64,000 nt of DNA from Hyposmocoma kahamanoa (taxonomy: Eukaryota > Arthropoda > Insecta > Lepidoptera > Cosmopterigidae). A model generated the notes under the pieces. It was not told where the DNA came from, did no database searches, and saw only the letters and a program-made list of their open reading frames with translations. Shown piece after piece: positions 10,990 through 23,212 of the stretch. The stretch covers positions 8,537,975 through 8,601,974 of the forward strand of contig NW_020653200.1 in NCBI RefSeq assembly GCF_003589595.1, written 5' to 3'. How positions within the stretch are numbered: the stretch's first letter is position 1; each line of letters starts with the position of its first letter. A program made the translations under genes and the position numbers.

Positions 10990-11975
10990 AATGTGAGGAA
11001 CACAAGGGCGTGCTGTATAATTTTCATTAGATATTGGCCCGTTTGTCCATTATGGTGACGTGTTCATTATATTCCACAATTCATGCGCTGACAGAAATAC
11101 TATAGTAAAATGATCAGACATGGCGCAGTATGGGCTATAATAAAGAAGTAAGTCCTTGCTAAGCCCAACAAAAAAAATTTAGCTCATTAGCCTAAGAAAC
11201 GCGACAGTGTTAATTTGGATTATCTTCGCAAAATTAATGAAAGTAAAAAGTAAGTAGGTACTTGATTACGAAGATTTATGTTCCTTTTTAGCTTTTGTTC
11301 TATCTATACATTTCGTGAATTATTTTTTAACCACGACACGGTGGAAACAAATAGCATGGTAATACGAATTCACACATCGAGTATGACGTAATATCCATGA
11401 GTATAAACCACGGAACAACTAGCCTACATATAAAGATGTCTCAAGTGGGTTGTTAAGCTCCGGCGCTATAGCATAATAGGTATTTTGAAAACTATCTACC
11501 ATGCCAATAACGCACTTCACCCGATCGCACGCTTACACTTAGGCTAAATTTACATTGCGGGGAATGGAATGGAAGCGATATTGTAGATACATAGTATGCT
11601 CGACAATTATGTTGCGATGGCAGGCGCAGCGTGACGTCAAGCGTCTACAAAATAGGTTGTTTACATACTATACCAGAAATAACATGGGTTCAGGTGAAAA
11701 GTCTCCATTCTATCTATTTGGTGCAAAAATATGATTGTTTCTACAATGTAAAAGCTAGAAACCAGAGCGACAAATATTGTAAGAGTAATTATGCATGGGG
11801 GATAAGTCAGAAAAAGTCGGTGGATAGAGATATAAATCTTCGCGAAATATTTCATATTGTCTAAAAAGTTTTCGATAAACCATGAATCGATTATTTCGGT
11901 TTCAGCGGACATATCTTGCTCTTGTCTGCCTATATAACAATCTTTAGATAAATAACATGTCTTTTTAAATGCGTA
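10990..11975. other. nothing recognised
   Basis: Overlapping frames at 11631-11864 (+) and 11661-11912 (-) carry no known motif. No repeat recognised. Confidence 0.45.
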
Positions 11976-12580
11976 CAGTCAAGAGCACATCAAGCTTGAC
12001 ACTTTGGACTTTGGACCGCTCATATTGCAAGCGGCAACCTTTAGTCTGAAAGGGTTGTAACCCTAACAACCGTGATCAGGATCATGGCAGTAAAACAGGA
12101 AACTTCCGGTCCACAAATTTATTTAACGTGAAGTAAAAGGTAAAGTAAAAAAACTGTAACAAATAAAGGTAGATGTAGAAAACAGTACATTAATAAAAAA
12201 ACACTCCCTAATTTGACCTAAAAATGGTAGATGTTAGATTTAGGTACTTACCCCTTATCAGGTTTTATTATGTTAAATTACAGATATTGGATAGACTGTT
12301 ATTCGCTCATTATGGTCGATACATTGATTGTATTATGATTAAACTTGAAAATAATAAAAAAATTAGACAATTTTATTTAGTAGTTCTGTCCTCTATCGCG
12401 GTCAAGCAGAGAATGACCGTGGTACGAAGCAAAAATGAGAAAATGAATGAAGATGGAACAATTCAAATTTAAAATTTAAATATAGGCAGAAGAAAAAATG
12501 ATACGATTCAAAAAGTTGAGATGACGGTGTAAGGAGGTCACACCGTCACAAGTCTCAAGCTTGACGCGCTCTTGACCCTG
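11976..12580. mobile_element. 605-bp Tc1-type element, copy 2 of the MITE family
   Basis: It starts CAGTCAAGAGCACATCAAGC after TA and ends CTCAAGCTTGACGCGCTCTT...CCTG before TA. The outer parts match the 110-bp copy at 3669-3778. About 490 extra bases fill the middle, which may be an internal insertion or the longer parent form. No transposase frame was seen. Confidence 0.65.
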
Positions 12581-12582
12581 TA

Positions 12583-13943
12583 CTTTATATTATACTAATG
12601 TTTTTTTTAACATCAATTGAACTAAATAGAACTTGTAATAGTATACTATATACGTTTTTCAAATTTCTTTAATTCTGTTTGTAAAAAAATTACTTCAGAA
12701 ATAAACTCAGTGTCACTGACAGTGACACCTAAGCAAAATGAACCGCATTAATACGGGAAAAACTTGAATTCGAGCTGAGGTAGTGAGGTAGTAAGTCTTA
12801 AGTAAAGATAAAAAATATGGGTATTTGTTGTATAAAATTACCTACTCGTGTGCGCCAAAAACTTTTTTAAGAAAATGTTTATTAAACGTTTATTAATAAG
12901 ACAGGTAACGTACAAAACATTTAAAATGGAAGTTTCCTAAACAATTCTAGTTGATGTTTATGTTATTAGCAAGTCTGTACTAAAATTCAAATAAAGTTAA
13001 AACAACGCTGTGAACAAGTTGGCCAGGATGTTGGAATTAATTTGATTTTTAGGTTCAGTGTGAAGTTGACACTGACACCCGTATTATTAATGCAGCCTAT
13101 GTAGTCTGGTATTAATTGCGTGTCGCTTGAAATTTAATTCAGATCTCGAGATATGTACATCTTAAGTTAAGGAGCTCAAGTACCGAGTGATGTTCATTAG
13201 TGAAGGTTCATTTCAAGTATTTTGTTAAAAAGCTAATAAACGACTCGGTTTTCAAGTATTTTATTAAAATAATAGTACATTATGTATTAACTTGTGTGAG
13301 GTAATAAACGATACCATTTTGTAATTTTTTGCGGCCCGTGCTGTATACAATATTTTTCGTCACATTTGCGACGAAATAAATACAATGATAATTTATTATA
13401 ACGCAATAATTACGGTTTTTGCAAAGAAATCCAATAAAAAAAAACAAGAAATCCGACATTACTTGTTTTTTTAATCTTAAATAGTTTGCCAGCTAAACTT
13501 CCATTGCTAATATAAATCGAACTAAAATATTGTAAAGGCGAAAACGTATACAGCCATGCCCGTGCCTGTTTGTCATTACATTACATCTCTCTTACATATC
13601 TAAATAGTTTTACTAGTAGCATCGTAATTTTTTTCATAATGAAATCTATTCAAAATATTCCATCAAAACATGGTCATATTTTTGTACCACGGAACCACGG
13701 ATGTTACTTATCGTGACATTATGAATTCACTCAACAACAACGCCCCGCTTGCTCAAAGTTACCTAATGCTATTGGTTGTTGAAACAGCTCGCCTTTGTTC
13801 CACTTTGTTATATAATTAATGGGCTTAGCACTTATAGGTCTACCGACTATTAATAAGTAGTTAAAGTTTACTATATAGCTATCTGTTCAAAAACATCTGC
13901 CTTTTAGGATGGTTATATAACTACAAGAAAATATAATTACAGT
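12583..13943. other. AT-rich, small palindromes only
   Basis: GTGTCACTGACAGTGACAC at 12711-12729 is a perfect 19-base palindrome. GCATTAATACGGG at about 12748 is inverted near 13078-13094 and may mark a decayed MITE. No gene recognised. Confidence 0.45.
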
Positions 13944-14597
13944 CTGAGATGGGCAAGCGCCCGGGTTTTAACCTGGCGCTTTATTATCACTGGGTTTAAA
14001 TCGGGTGTAATCCCCTTAATGCCCAAAATCGAGGGCAAGAACTATTGACAACTAAATATTTTTTGTAAATCGAGTTTTGTACAAATTGAAGAAGAAGCTG
14101 GTGAAATTATAGGCACATGGGACTTTTCAACTTATGTCTCACCCTGAGACTGTCTCATGGTGACGGGCGCAGTGACAGTGCCCCTCAGATCTTTGCGATT
14201 TTAAGCTCTGAGTGGCACTGCAACTGTTCTAGACACGCGTGTAGCTTACCATCAGACTCACGACTTCTTCGTCCCGTCACTTGATATTATAAAAAAAAGA
14301 AATGTTTATTACTTTCTGATCTAGACGATTCGGTTTGCCTTGCTATTGAATCGATTCGTTTGAAAACCACATTGAAATAAATCGATACAAAAAATCGTTA
14401 GATCGTATTATACTTGGGAATCGGGTCATAATGTTGCGCATCCATAGTAGTGAGAAGAGTAATATAGTATGGAATTATACCAATTTCCGTATTAGCCATT
14501 TCTGCTCAGGATTTTAGGTAGAAATAGGTTAAACTCGGTAAAAACTCACTTAAAATCCGGACGGGTTGATTAAGTTTTAACCCACTGCCCATCTCTG
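13944..14597. mobile_element. 654-bp non-autonomous hAT element, with a nested retroposon
   Basis: The ends are CTGAGATGGGCAAGCG and, on the minus strand, CAGAGATGGGCAGTGG. Flanking 8-mers are ATTACAGT (13936-13943) and ATCACAGT (14598-14605), an 8-bp target duplication with one mismatch. An 8-bp duplication with a CAGAGATG-like end is the hAT signature. A retroposon copy (14096-14299) sits inside, so the original element was about 450 bp. No transposase is encoded. Confidence 0.8.
14096..14299 (+). repeat. retroposon family R, copy 1 (nested in hAT)
   Basis: It begins GCTGGTGAAATT, contains CTCAGATCTTTGCG and AGTGGCACTGCAACTG, and ends CCCGTCACTTGATATTAT plus an A run. It is 5'-truncated compared with copies such as 59277-59585. 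A variable 5' end with a constant A-rich 3' end indicates retroposition. Confidence 0.75.
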
Positions 14598-14726
14598 ATC
14601 ACAGTTTGAAAACTGAAATGTGTATCTAAGTACCGTCCAACCGTACCGTGAAACCTAAATAAATTTATTTCAATTTAGGATTCGTCCTATTCTTCGGAAT
14701 AGTATGTATTTTTGGTTAAGAAAGTA

Positions 14727-14830
14727 CAGTGCCAAAAGCAAGTCAAGATTGATATTTGAGATTTAAATTCAACTCTATTCCGCTAGCAATAAGAACAGTC
14801 CAAAGTGTCAATCTTGGTGTGCTCTTGATT
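14727..14830. mobile_element. Tc1-type MITE, copy 3
   Basis: It starts CAGTGCCAAAAGCAAGTCAA after TA and ends CAATCTTGGTGTGCTCTTGA, the family's usual ends with several substitutions. The 3' end is eroded. Confidence 0.55.
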
Positions 14831-15227
14831 ATGGATCAATCTCACAGGACATTGGCGAAATCGCCATTTTTTTTGTATATTTTTATAATAATATTAAACT
14901 ACCGTACATATGTAGTTATTTTTACTTGACATTGGCAAAATCATTGATTATTTCGATGGAGCCATAACATTTAAAAGAAGAAGACATTGACTATATCTAC
15001 ATCTATTTACATAATGTCTATGATAGGTAACATCTACATATTATATATAACTGTAGTACTACAGTTATGTATATAATATAATTATTATTAAAGGCCACTT
15101 ACATAAACAATATTTAAAAAGTAATTACAACATTTGAAAATGGAGCTCTTTGGCTCTTTGGTTTGTTTTATCTGTCACTTGTTTTTACATTGTAGCGTCA
15201 TTTTAGAAATTGGATGTCTACATCACT
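14831..15227. other. AT-rich, one palindrome
   Basis: 15042-15073 is a near-perfect palindrome centred on CTGTAGTACTACAG with one mismatch. No mariner 5' inverted repeat could be found here. Confidence 0.5.
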
Positions 15228-16385
15228 ATGGATTTAACTCGTGAAAATTTTCGTAGTATGATTTTCAACGACTATAAAGTGTAATTTAACAGCTCGGCGG
15301 AGCTTCTCTCGGCTTCAAGCTGCTTTTAGCGATGAAGCACCATGCAAGACGATTATTTATAACTGTAACGGTTTGCAGAATTCAAATGCGGTCATGTAAA
15401 TCTCAGTGACGAAATTCGTGAAGGTCGCTCGTCCACTGCTGTGAACAACAAAAACATCGATGCTGTGCGCCGTATGATCAAAACAGACAGGCATGTGACA
15501 TACCATGAGATTCGGTAACTTTAGGTATAGGCATGAGTCAAATACAATCAATGCTACACAAACATTTGGGTGTGAAAAAGCTGTGCTCTCGGTGGATCCC
15601 ACACAATTTGACTGACGCTCAAAAAACGGATCGCGTCAATTGGTGCAATGCCATGCTTACCAGATTTAACGAAGGGGCGTCAAAAGTGTGGGACATAGTA
15701 ACAGGTGACGAAACATGGATTTATAGTTACGATCCCAAAACAAAGCAGCAATCGAGCGTATGGGTCTTTCGAGATGATCCGAAACCAACCAAAGTGGCGC
15801 GCGTGTAAAGTGCCTCTAAGCGGATGATTGCTTCTTTTGTAAATAAAACTGGACACGTGGCAGCTGTTGCTTTGGAGAATCGTTGTACCGTAAATAGTGA
15901 TTGATACACGGCCATTTGTTTGCCGGAAGTTATTGACAAACCCGTAAAAATTACCGTAACCGCCTTATCATCTTGCACCACGATAATGCTAGTTCTCACA
16001 TGGCCAAACAGACAAATGAATTTTTTAAAGTGAAAAAAGTTGATCTTATGAGCCATCCCGCGTACAGTTCCGACCTGGCACCTTGTGACTTTTATTTATT
16101 TCCAAAAATTAAGAACCAGTTACGCGGTCAACGATTTTCATCACCTGAAGAGGCTGTCGAAGAGTATGAAAATATATCGAGTTCTAAGGTTTTCGCTATG
16201 TATTATGAAAATATGTTTCGGAAAATGTCACGAAGGAGTGGCATAAATGCTTTTAAAATTGGTTCATTCGTATGAAAAAGTGCATTAACGCTAATGGAGA
16301 ATATTTTGAGAAACTATAAATTCATTTCTGACCATATATGGTATTTTTTCTTATTCATTCCGGAAACTGACAGTGCGCCACACGT
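15228..16385 (+). pseudogene. mariner transposase relic (irritans-type, DD34D)
   Basis: The start MDLTRENFRSM is followed by frameshifted pieces, including EIREGRSSTAV (about 15400). Frame 15533-15808 has WIPHNLTDAQK, GDETWIYSY (first catalytic Asp) and KPTKVARV. Frame 15973-16275 has HHDNASSH (second Asp) and HPAYSSDLAPCDFYLFP (third Asp). Exactly 34 residues separate the second and third Asp, as in mariner. The C-terminal KCINANGEYFEK follows in another frame. The 3' inverted repeat CATTCCGGAAACTGACAGTG...CCACACGTA ends about 16385; the 5' repeat is not recognisable. Several frameshifts and stops make it inactive. A mariner transposase cuts its element out and inserts it at TA. Confidence 0.85.
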
Positions 16386-16621
16386 ATAGTAGTAGAAACC
16401 TTACACAGCTCGCTGGTTTATGAACACATACTTGGACAGATTAGTGGTAGTAATATAATAAATATATTTAATCACTCTCAGAAGGCGTAAGATTCTATAC
16501 TCCTTCTACAGATATAAATTAAATATCAGAAAAATAAAATTAAAACTATTTATTTAGTTCCCATTTAGATTTATAACACAATAAAATAGCTGCGGTATAT
16601 AATAAGTAATACGGTATCAAA

Positions 16622-16690
16622 TTGCGCGTGCGCGTACGTGCGTGCGTGTGTGTAGGCGTGCGTATGCGTGTGTCGGCGCTTGTGTGCGCA
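16622..16690 (+). repeat. GT/CG-rich microsatellite-like tract
   Basis: An alternating purine-pyrimidine tract of GCGTGCGC and GTGTGTGT units, partly decayed; such tracts can adopt Z-DNA. Confidence 0.7.
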
Positions 16691-19097
16691 ATCATGGGCA
16701 TGTTCATGTGTGTATGTATATTTTATGTGTGAATAAAAATTAAATATGTGTGTCATAATTTATACATTGGCACAAATATTTCTTTTTAACTCGAAATCTT
16801 TTTTGTTAAACCACTTAGACTTTTAACTTCGGTCTTTCCTTACAGTGTTCAAAACTGCTAAAATGGCTACTGAAGCACTATCCGTGTCGTGTCCCACTAT
16901 AGGAATATTACCCTGTGCACGGGGGTAGCCCACGTAAATTAGATTAGAGTGGCTCTCAATACCGAGAGCGGACGCCGACGTGTTCAGGGCGTACTTATGA
17001 AGTTAAAACATACGTACGTATAGCACAGAATAAGTAAGAGTATTGACGTTGTATTACTATGTAAATTTTCTTGTGATCCAACAGCCTATATGAAAACGTA
17101 GTCAAAATGAAATAAATCAATAATTTTTAATAAAGAGTCCTTATTTAGCTTAAAATCTGTATTAGGTTTGTATGTTGCATATGTATGTTGTATGTTGCAT
17201 CTGTATTAGGTTTGTGTTTGCATATGTGTGTATATGAATAAAATTGAAATTGCGTGACATCTATTTGCCCGACAAGTCCACTGTTACTTTACGACATTAC
17301 ACAGTAAACCTGTCACTTACCATCATCGATACACTGCTCTCTCTCTGCTGCTGGCTCTCCCTCGTCTTAAAAATTACAGACACGTTGCTACTCTTTCGCT
17401 ACAAGCAACTTGAAACTGTCTACTAGCTATTGTTCAATAACTTTGTGGCATTCTATTGATACTTATTTTACATCAGAGGATTACATTTCATACAAAATCT
17501 TAATCTTCTTAATCTTATTATAATAATAAATAACGTACAGATAGATTAATAATCCTCCTTTAGTAATTATGAACTAAATACGTAACGTAAAGTATATGAA
17601 TAACAAATGTAACTAGACAGATGGGAGTTAAAAGCTTTTTAAATATTTAAAGTAAAATAAGTTTACGGGTAACAAAAACAACGAGTAAACGCAAAAGATC
17701 TATACACCCTTTCTAATTAAAACAAAAGGAAACTCTTTTCATTACTTACACAATAGTGTATATTATGTATTATAAGTCTACAAAAGGGTCCCTGCTGACC
17801 CTTTGTGTTTAATGGGTGACCTTTTGTCTGTCGCATTAACGAAAATTTGTTTGAAAATAGTAGCAATGAATATGTTGGTTATGGGACCTACCCAATCTCA
17901 TTATATTATCTAAAGAATGTTCAGGCAATTTTAAAGAGTCACACGATTGCACAGTCAACTACGAAAAGATTTCATTAGCATCGACACTTTTACATATTGC
18001 TGTGGTAAATGGACGATTAAGAGCAGAGCTCTCACTCAATTCGACATTATTTTCTTTTTGTGTGGATGTTATGCGATTACTCCGGCATTTGTGAACCGAT
18101 TTTGATCATCCTTTTTTTTGTTGGAAAGCGGGAGCTGACGGAAATTTTAATGTGTGTGATATTTGTATTCGTATTACTCAAATTTTTGTCACATATATAA
18201 ATTTATAGAAAGGTGTACAGAACAATGTTTATTTTACGTAATGATTAGAAATAATACACAAACAATACTTAACAATTTTAGCTTGTTGGCGCAATAAAAA
18301 ACAGTTTTATCCAATTAACGAATCCAATTAACGAGACTCGAAAATTCATGACACTGCTTTTTTATTACCGTCGTCATAGCACAAAATTTATTTCGTATCT
18401 TCGTTCGTTTGATACATTTTCTGTATGGTATATTAAGTAGGTAAGAGTTTGGAAGTTTCCACCCAATGGGCAGTAAAGGATCGGTGCGGTTCATCGTAAC
18501 GAATAATTTTCCACACCGACACGTGGGTGGATAATAAACGTTTTATGCAATATTTTCGTACACCACCACTTTTGAGCTTGTGATACTGCTGTTTTAACAA
18601 AACAGGCGGTACTGTGAATTATTGATGGTCAAAATTATCTTGGACTTGAGTTGGTGGCTGGTTGAATATTGACCGTGTGATCGCAAATCTTTGGAATACA
18701 GGTGCTGACTATCCAAGGGTTATTTTTACTTCCTTCTTTATGTCACATTTTAATTGGCGCTTAAGTTCAAAGATACTTTATTCTCATTAAGACAACTGTC
18801 GTTCACACGAGACCTTAAAAACGAATTAGTAAATTAACAATATTCCAGTCCAAGTCATGGTACAAACTACGCAATGAAATATTACTACTTTATACAAACA
18901 CAAGGTTAGAATTCAACTGTTTACGAATTTACTTTCGTAATAACAATTTGTATATAAAAAATATTTAAAAAAATCGTTTATATTTATTATACAAATTGAG
19001 TCCATATTTCAGTAGTGAATGGTCGTGAACAATTTATTTATACAATTTAAATTTCAATAAATTAAATGACATCCTTTATATTTGAGGACAGTTTGTT
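16691..19097. other. AT-rich, nothing recognised
   Basis: 2.4 kb without identifiable gene or element. A short imperfect tandem array based on GTATTAGGTTTGTATGTTGC lies at 17158-17230. The frame at 17244-17426 lacks motifs. Confidence 0.45.
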
Positions 19098-19236
19098 AAA
19101 GATTTTTTTTATAACATCAAATGACGGAACGAACACGTCGTGCGCCCGACGAGAGTCGTGTGCCACACAGAGCTTTAAATTGCGAAGATATGAGGTCACC
19201 GTGAGACATAAGTTGACAAGTCCCATGTGCTTGAAA
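19098..19236 (-). repeat. retroposon family R, copy 2
   Basis: Read on the minus strand it ends CCGTCATTTGATGTTAT plus an A run and includes GGGACTTGTCAACTTATG. It is 5'-truncated close to the same point as copy 1. Confidence 0.7.
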
Positions 19237-19860
19237 TTATAAATGTATAAAAGATAGTATTATAAAGTACTTATTAAGAATTAAAAGCGAAGTCCTCTAA
19301 TTATTTTTCTAATTTATATTATGTGAATTAAAGTTTAAGGTTTCAGTTAAATACTAGGGCTATAAATTAAAACAAACTTCTTTGAAGACTCTACCCTCGA
19401 ATTACTACCTGTGTAGCAGCTACGAATTACCTTCGCCGTGTAAATACTTATGCAAATACAGAAGCTATTTTCTTTAACACCGATATCTCGCAAAGCTAAC
19501 GCACACACTATTTGCTTGTACAAAAATATTTATTATGTGATACTGAATATAGCATGATAATAAAGAAAAGTAACATGCGCTAGTGAGTTTTAATTAGACA
19601 AGTAGGTACTTCGAACGTCATTTGTATGCTAATGTCTCTCGACGCGACTTCTCTTAAACTTTTATTCATTTTTAAACTTCAGTGTTCAACTTAATACTCA
19701 GCAGTATTAAATTTAAAGTTGCCACATTGTTAATTTAATTTATGATTAATTTACAGTAGAATTAAAACGCACTCAAGGTTTCTTTTAAAATTTATAAAAA
19801 CTAAACATATGACTAAGGTATTTATAAAATATTTGGTTACCCTATTAAAATTAAATAAAA
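19237..19860. other. nothing recognised
   Basis: AT-rich with no frame or repeat that I can assign. Confidence 0.5.
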
Positions 19861-20013
19861 ATATTATTATTTATATTATTATAAATTTGTTAAATACCTT
19901 TTTTTAATTATGAAATTGAGCAAAAAAAAAACTATTGGCGTCAAAAAGAAATTCAAGAACCTGATTTTCCATAATTGGTAAAAATGTGCTTGATCCCTAG
20001 ATACTTTTGTTGA
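19861..20013 (-). mobile_element. MITE family M, copy 2 (truncated)
   Basis: The right part (CTTGATCCCTAGATACTTTTG, CTGATTTTC, AATTGG) matches the inverted form of the MITE at 32731-32900. The left terminus is not recognisable. Confidence 0.5.
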
Positions 20014-20037
20014 ATGTACTTGTCATTTTAATAAGTT

Positions 20038-20315
20038 ACCGCCTTCTTAAGAGGGTTAAAGAATTTGTCACGTAGGCTGTGTGCCTTGCTGCCAAATAAC
20101 TGGTCCTGAGTTCCGATACGAGCCTCGTAGTATCTGGTACAGAGTGAAAGGTCTTGCGGTTGTACTGCTCTGACACAGCCAATCACGGCTCGTACTCGCA
20201 CGGAGTCGCGGTGGGTAGCGGTATCCGAAGCACCGTACTTCGCTGGCAGTAATGCGAGCATTACTGCGTTCCGTTTTGGAAGGGTTAGGAACGCCTAACC
20301 CCTTCCAAAACGGAA
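20038..20315. other. unassigned GC-richer block ending in a hairpin
   Basis: Higher GC than its surroundings. 20269-20290 and 20294-20315 form a hairpin with 21- to 22-base arms (TTCCGTTTTGGAAGGGTTAGG). 20249-20290 resembles a piece of retroposon family R (AGCATTACTGCGTTCCG). The remainder, open on the minus strand at 20028-20261, is not recognised; it touches the copia-2 LTR. Confidence 0.4.
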
Positions 20316-20318
20316 TTG

Positions 20319-20549
20319 CTGTTACGGAAAATGCTGATGAAATTACAGAACGCCACCAAGTAAAGTAAAACCAGAATAAAAGATCCAAAATCGTATATTC
20401 TGTTGTGTTTACTTCTGGTGTGTGTACAATTTGTTTTTATATGAGAACATAATTTTTCTTTCAAATAATGACAAATGATACATGACAAATACTCGTAATC
20501 CAATGGTCAACTCTAATTTTAGTGATATGCATAGTAACCTATTTCGACA
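20319..20549 (-). repeat. copia-2 3' LTR
   Basis: The LTR starts TGTCGAAATAGG on the minus strand at 20549, directly after the purine tract AAGGGGTG. It contains a TATA-like CATATAAAAACA near 20440. The far end is placed at the TGTTACGG about 20319, but this is a guess because no second LTR is available. Confidence 0.5.
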
Positions 20550-20732
20550 CACCCCTTAATATGTATTTTCATAAAAATTAAACGTCTCACAAAACAAATT
20601 AAAAAGAAAGTAGAAGAAAGTGTTACAAAGGATAAATAATATAATGCCTAAACCAAATATGCATTATACTGCTTAATTTTAGGTCAAGCCTTCGTTAAAA
20701 TATAGGCAAGCATAGAGTCAGTAGGTAAATAC

Positions 20733-20928
20733 TGATAGAGCTCCTCCGGCTCTATCAATAAATGAGAAGACTGATTTTAATAAAGGTTTTTAAATTATGT
20801 ATATATAACGTGAACAAAAAACAACTTGACATGAAGAGAGTTCTACGAGGTAGCAAAGTAATTTTGAAAGAATATCTCTCAATGTCACACCGGCTGTATG
20901 GAAAAGATTGCACATCCATGCTCTGACA
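20733..20928 (-). repeat. copia-1 3' LTR
   Basis: 196 bp, TG...CA ends. It shares GAGCTCCTCCGGCTCTAT and GATTGCACATCCATGCTCT with the other LTR; small indels distinguish the two. Confidence 0.9.
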
Positions 20929-20937
20929 TTCCTCCTC
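20929..20937 (-). promoter_or_regulatory. copia-1 polypurine tract
   Basis: GAGGAGGAA on the minus strand, immediately before the 3' LTR start TGTCAGAG. This is the standard position for the plus-strand DNA primer. Confidence 0.8.
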
Positions 20938-21027
20938 AATTATTTACACCTAGCTTTCCTTATACTATAAAAAAAAACCTTGTCAGTCATGAACACTCAG
21001 TACACATCCATTTATCTACGGCAAAAT

Positions 21028-21790
21028 TCATACTTGCCCTTTAACACTGCTGCAGCAACCATGCACATTGTTTCGTAATACTTGAGTATCCTTTTTTAAT
21101 GCTTCTCTAATAACATGATAGCGAACATCAACATGTTTTGTCTGCTGATATTGCACCGGATTTAGGGCTATTGCCATAGCAGATTGACTGACATACAGAC
21201 TATCTGTATGTATCGTGATAGGCTACTCCTCTTTACACGTGATTTCATTCAGAAATCGTTGTAGAAATATGGCTTCTTTTGTAGCTTCTGATAATCTGAT
21301 GTACTCGGCTTCAGCTGTCGATAAGGTTGTACATCTTTGCTTAGTGCTCTGCCAAGAGATGGCCCCATTTGCCATCTTAAACACATTGCCGGAGTCTGTT
21401 ATATTTCCAGCGCAATCAGCATCTGTAAAACCTGAATATTTCTACAAGACACGTCGTCTTAAGATCTCAAGATCCTTTTAGCTGCGATCTAGTGTACTTC
21501 ATCATAACAATTGCAGAATTGACTCTTGAACTTTACTGTCTTTGCTATATCTGGCCTTGAGCATACTTCTGTGTACATTATGAGCCTATCAGCTCTCTGT
21601 AGGCTAAGTTTTCATTTGTACACTCTTTCCTTTTTTCAACCTTTTCGAATCAACAATGTTGGTTGCTTCCTCGGGGTTTACTAAAACCCACGTTTTGTTT
21701 AAAGAATCCAGCTCCTCCTGAATTGCCTCTTTCCATTGCTTTGCATCCCTTCGTGACAATGCCTCTTGCACTGGGCGTAGGATCATTTGT
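21028..21790 (-). pseudogene. copia-1 RT start and RNase H, RT core deleted
   Basis: 21786-21604 encodes the start of the RT module (EALSRRDAKQWKEAIQEELD, TWVLV, IVDSK). The sequence then jumps at about 21604 to YRELIGS, the C-terminal end of RT, so roughly the central RT including the catalytic YVDD box is gone. The RNase H domain follows in shifting frames: SRPDIAKT, FTDADCAG, NGAISWQSTKQ, LSTAEAEYI and HVDVRYHVIRE, which retain the acidic active-site motifs. The end is the TGA at 21028-21030. The element cannot copy itself. Confidence 0.8.
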
Positions 21791-22241
21791 TTCGGATACT
21801 GCTTGGTAGCTAATAAAGTCCGGAAATTGAGTGGGTTTTCTTTGTCTCTGTGGGTATCTCCATTCTACCACTACAGGTTCAGATGAGGTATCCGGATCAT
21901 ATGTTCCCTCTTCATATGACAACCATTGTTCTTCTTCGTCATGTACTATTTCAGTAACTTCATCAACATGATCTCTATCACTCGATTGAATATATATACT
22001 TTTCATATTTTTTCTGATCTCGCTGAACACTTTTTCTATTTTGTAACGGTTCGTAATGTATATCACCATTCCCTAAAGTAATAGTTACTGGTACAGGTAC
22101 AGGTACGGTTTTTTCTTTTGGTTTTGTGACGTCGTGATACATTTGATTTCAAAAGAAAATAACATCACGTGCTCTATGAAGTTCTCTTGTTTTAAGATTA
22201 ATCAATCAAAGGATTTCTATTCTTCAAATATACTGCGGTAT

Positions 22242-23111
22242 TTACCGCCTCGATTTATACCGTGTGCGATTGGCACGCTTAGCAACACCGTTCTGCTCCG
22301 GTTTTCTCAAGCACTTATCGACTTTCATATTAACGTTTTCGCCTCCATTATCCGTCCTCAACACCTTCAGCTTCTTTCCGGTTTGAAACTCTGCAAATTT
22401 CTTAAGCTCCTTTATTTTTTTAAAAGCCTCACTCTTCGCCTTGACAAAATATACAATATAGTCATCAATAAATGTAATATAAAAACGAAAAACTCTGAAA
22501 GACTTATCACTCATTGGTCCACTAATGTCAGAATGTACCAATTCTAGAAGCTCTTTGGCTCTCGTAGCTTTATTGCGTTTAAATGGTTGTCTAGCTGTTT
22601 GCTCTTCAAACAGGCTACACAGTCCAGTTGTCTACTAGAAAGATTAGGAAAATTCACCCCAATAGCTAGTTTATCTCTAAGTAAAGTGAGGTTACGAGTA
22701 CCCAAGTGTGCCATCCTTTTATGCCAAAGCTCCAACTCACTGCTTACTCCTATCACCATTCCCATGGCCTGTGGAAAACATTTAAGTTTATAAACATCTC
22801 TATCAAATACTCCTATCATACTTGGTTGATCCTGTATCGTACTCTCTCATATCAAAGATCTGGTATCTTATTTTAAAGAACACAACAATTTTGTCTTTTA
22901 TATTCACAATACAGCTTACACTCAATAGATTAGAAGCAAGACCTGGTGCATACATTACATTACTCAAACTATTGCCATTCTTTACTGAACCAAAACCATC
23001 TCCATACACTTTACCTCATTTGCGCAACACACTTCTACCTTCGTTCCTACTTTCATAAAATTATCCATCCAATCTCTCCTATAGCTCATATGTGTTGATG
23101 CTCCGGAATCT
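22242..23111 (-). pseudogene. copia-1 protease and integrase
   Basis: The protease active site reads WILDSGASTHM at about 23120-23090, followed by NVMYAPGLASNLLSVS. The integrase zinc-binding part reads LWHKRMAHLGTRNL and CVACLKSKQ (22819-22544). The catalytic core gives VHSDISGPM (first Asp), FIDDY, RTDNGGE (second Asp) and PEQNGVAKRANRT (Glu). Only about 20 residues lie between the second Asp and the Glu instead of the usual 35, so a small internal deletion has hit the active site. Frames change at least twice. Integrase would join the DNA copy to the host chromosome. Confidence 0.85.
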
Positions 23112-23212
23112 AAAATCCATTAATCTTCATTGTTCTTTTCTTGATGAACAGAAGTCAGTGCTGTTGCCATATGATTCGTCTTGGATTGACGTGGATTCTG
23201 CGGGTAGTCTAG

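Noticed and set aside
15357..16056. Minus-strand frames of 81 and 109 codons
   Set aside because: They are antisense shadows of the mariner transposase.
16622..17430. CRISPR-like array from short repeats near 16.6-17.2 kb
   Set aside because: Microsatellite and imperfect tandem repeats without regular spacers; the DNA is eukaryotic.
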